47,307 nucleotides of DNA. Source: Ancrocorticia sp. GTDB taxonomy: Bacteria > Actinomycetota > Actinomycetes > Actinomycetales > Actinomycetaceae. The notes under the pieces were generated by a model. That model did not search any database. It had not been told where the DNA came from and saw nothing but the letters and a program-made list of their open reading frames with translations. Position numbers and translations under genes: made by a program. Positions 47,307 through 47,307 of the stretch are shown here, one piece after another. Where the stretch lies: NCBI GenBank assembly GCA_022648165.1, contig JALCLX010000012.1:1-47307 (forward strand). The letters are read 5' to 3'. Numbering within the stretch: position 1 is the stretch's first letter; every line of letters starts with the position of its first letter.

Positions 47307-47307
47307 G

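Overview
The window looks like chromosome from a moderately GC-rich Actinobacterium, probably of the Actinomycetaceae type (Arcanobacterium, Trueperella or Actinomyces relatives). This is inferred from an AdnB-type helicase-nuclease, a DUF3039/helicase pair, DUF2017 next to clpS, an Rv1339-like metallo-hydrolase, a large-insert NAD-dependent ligase, a perfect HspR (HAIR) operator, an actinobacterial tmRNA tag, and many genes that seem to start as leaderless transcripts. The species cannot be fixed from the sequence alone.

Layout. Positions 1-805 look like the leader and promoter of an rRNA operon running leftward (the window seems to begin at the 5' edge of a 16S gene), followed by repeats. 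806-7819 is an L-rhamnose catabolic locus: a LacI-type regulator, two LacI-type operators, mutarotase (rhaM), an MFS permease broken by a one-base frameshift, isomerase (rhaI), kinase (rhaB) and aldolase (rhaD). 7906-16493 holds gatCAB, a cardiolipin-synthase-like protein, ligA and gltX: a non-discriminating GluRS plus amidotransferase route to Gln-tRNA is likely. 16577-21478 carries a PatB/MalY-type PLP enzyme, a FAH-family hydrolase, an acyl-CoA synthetase and aroE. 21479-22302 is a non-coding repeat island. 22303-23971 is a sulfide:quinone-reductase-like flavoprotein with a 56-residue partner gene, and a CsoR/CstR-like palindrome lies upstream of the pair. 24218-26953 has a variant-leucine-rich-repeat membrane protein, tRNA-Leu(UAG), bcp, a small membrane protein and a DUF4916 protein. 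27110-32935 is a block collinear, as I recall it, with Mycobacterium Rv1330c-Rv1341 (pncB, clpS, DUF2017, murI, Rv1339-like, rph, rdgB) but without the mec-cysO-cysM-rhomboid segment. 33163-37235 has hsp20 with its HAIR site, dps, hup, and the DUF3039/helicase pair. 37416-42736 has tmRNA, smpB, an M23 hydrolase, ftsX, ftsE and prfB. 42827-47306 has an APH-fold kinase-like protein, adnB and the last codons of adnA.

The least explained signal is between genes. Four copies of a 71-72 bp element with ends RCTTTTTCT...AGAAAAAGY sit in three non-coding gaps. Nearly every sizeable gap also carries its own short tandem repeat (16-28 bp unit), and several of these duplicate the end of the neighbouring gene including its stop codon. 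About a dozen genes show a -10-like hexamer ending exactly 6 or 7 nt before the start codon, which indicates leaderless transcription.
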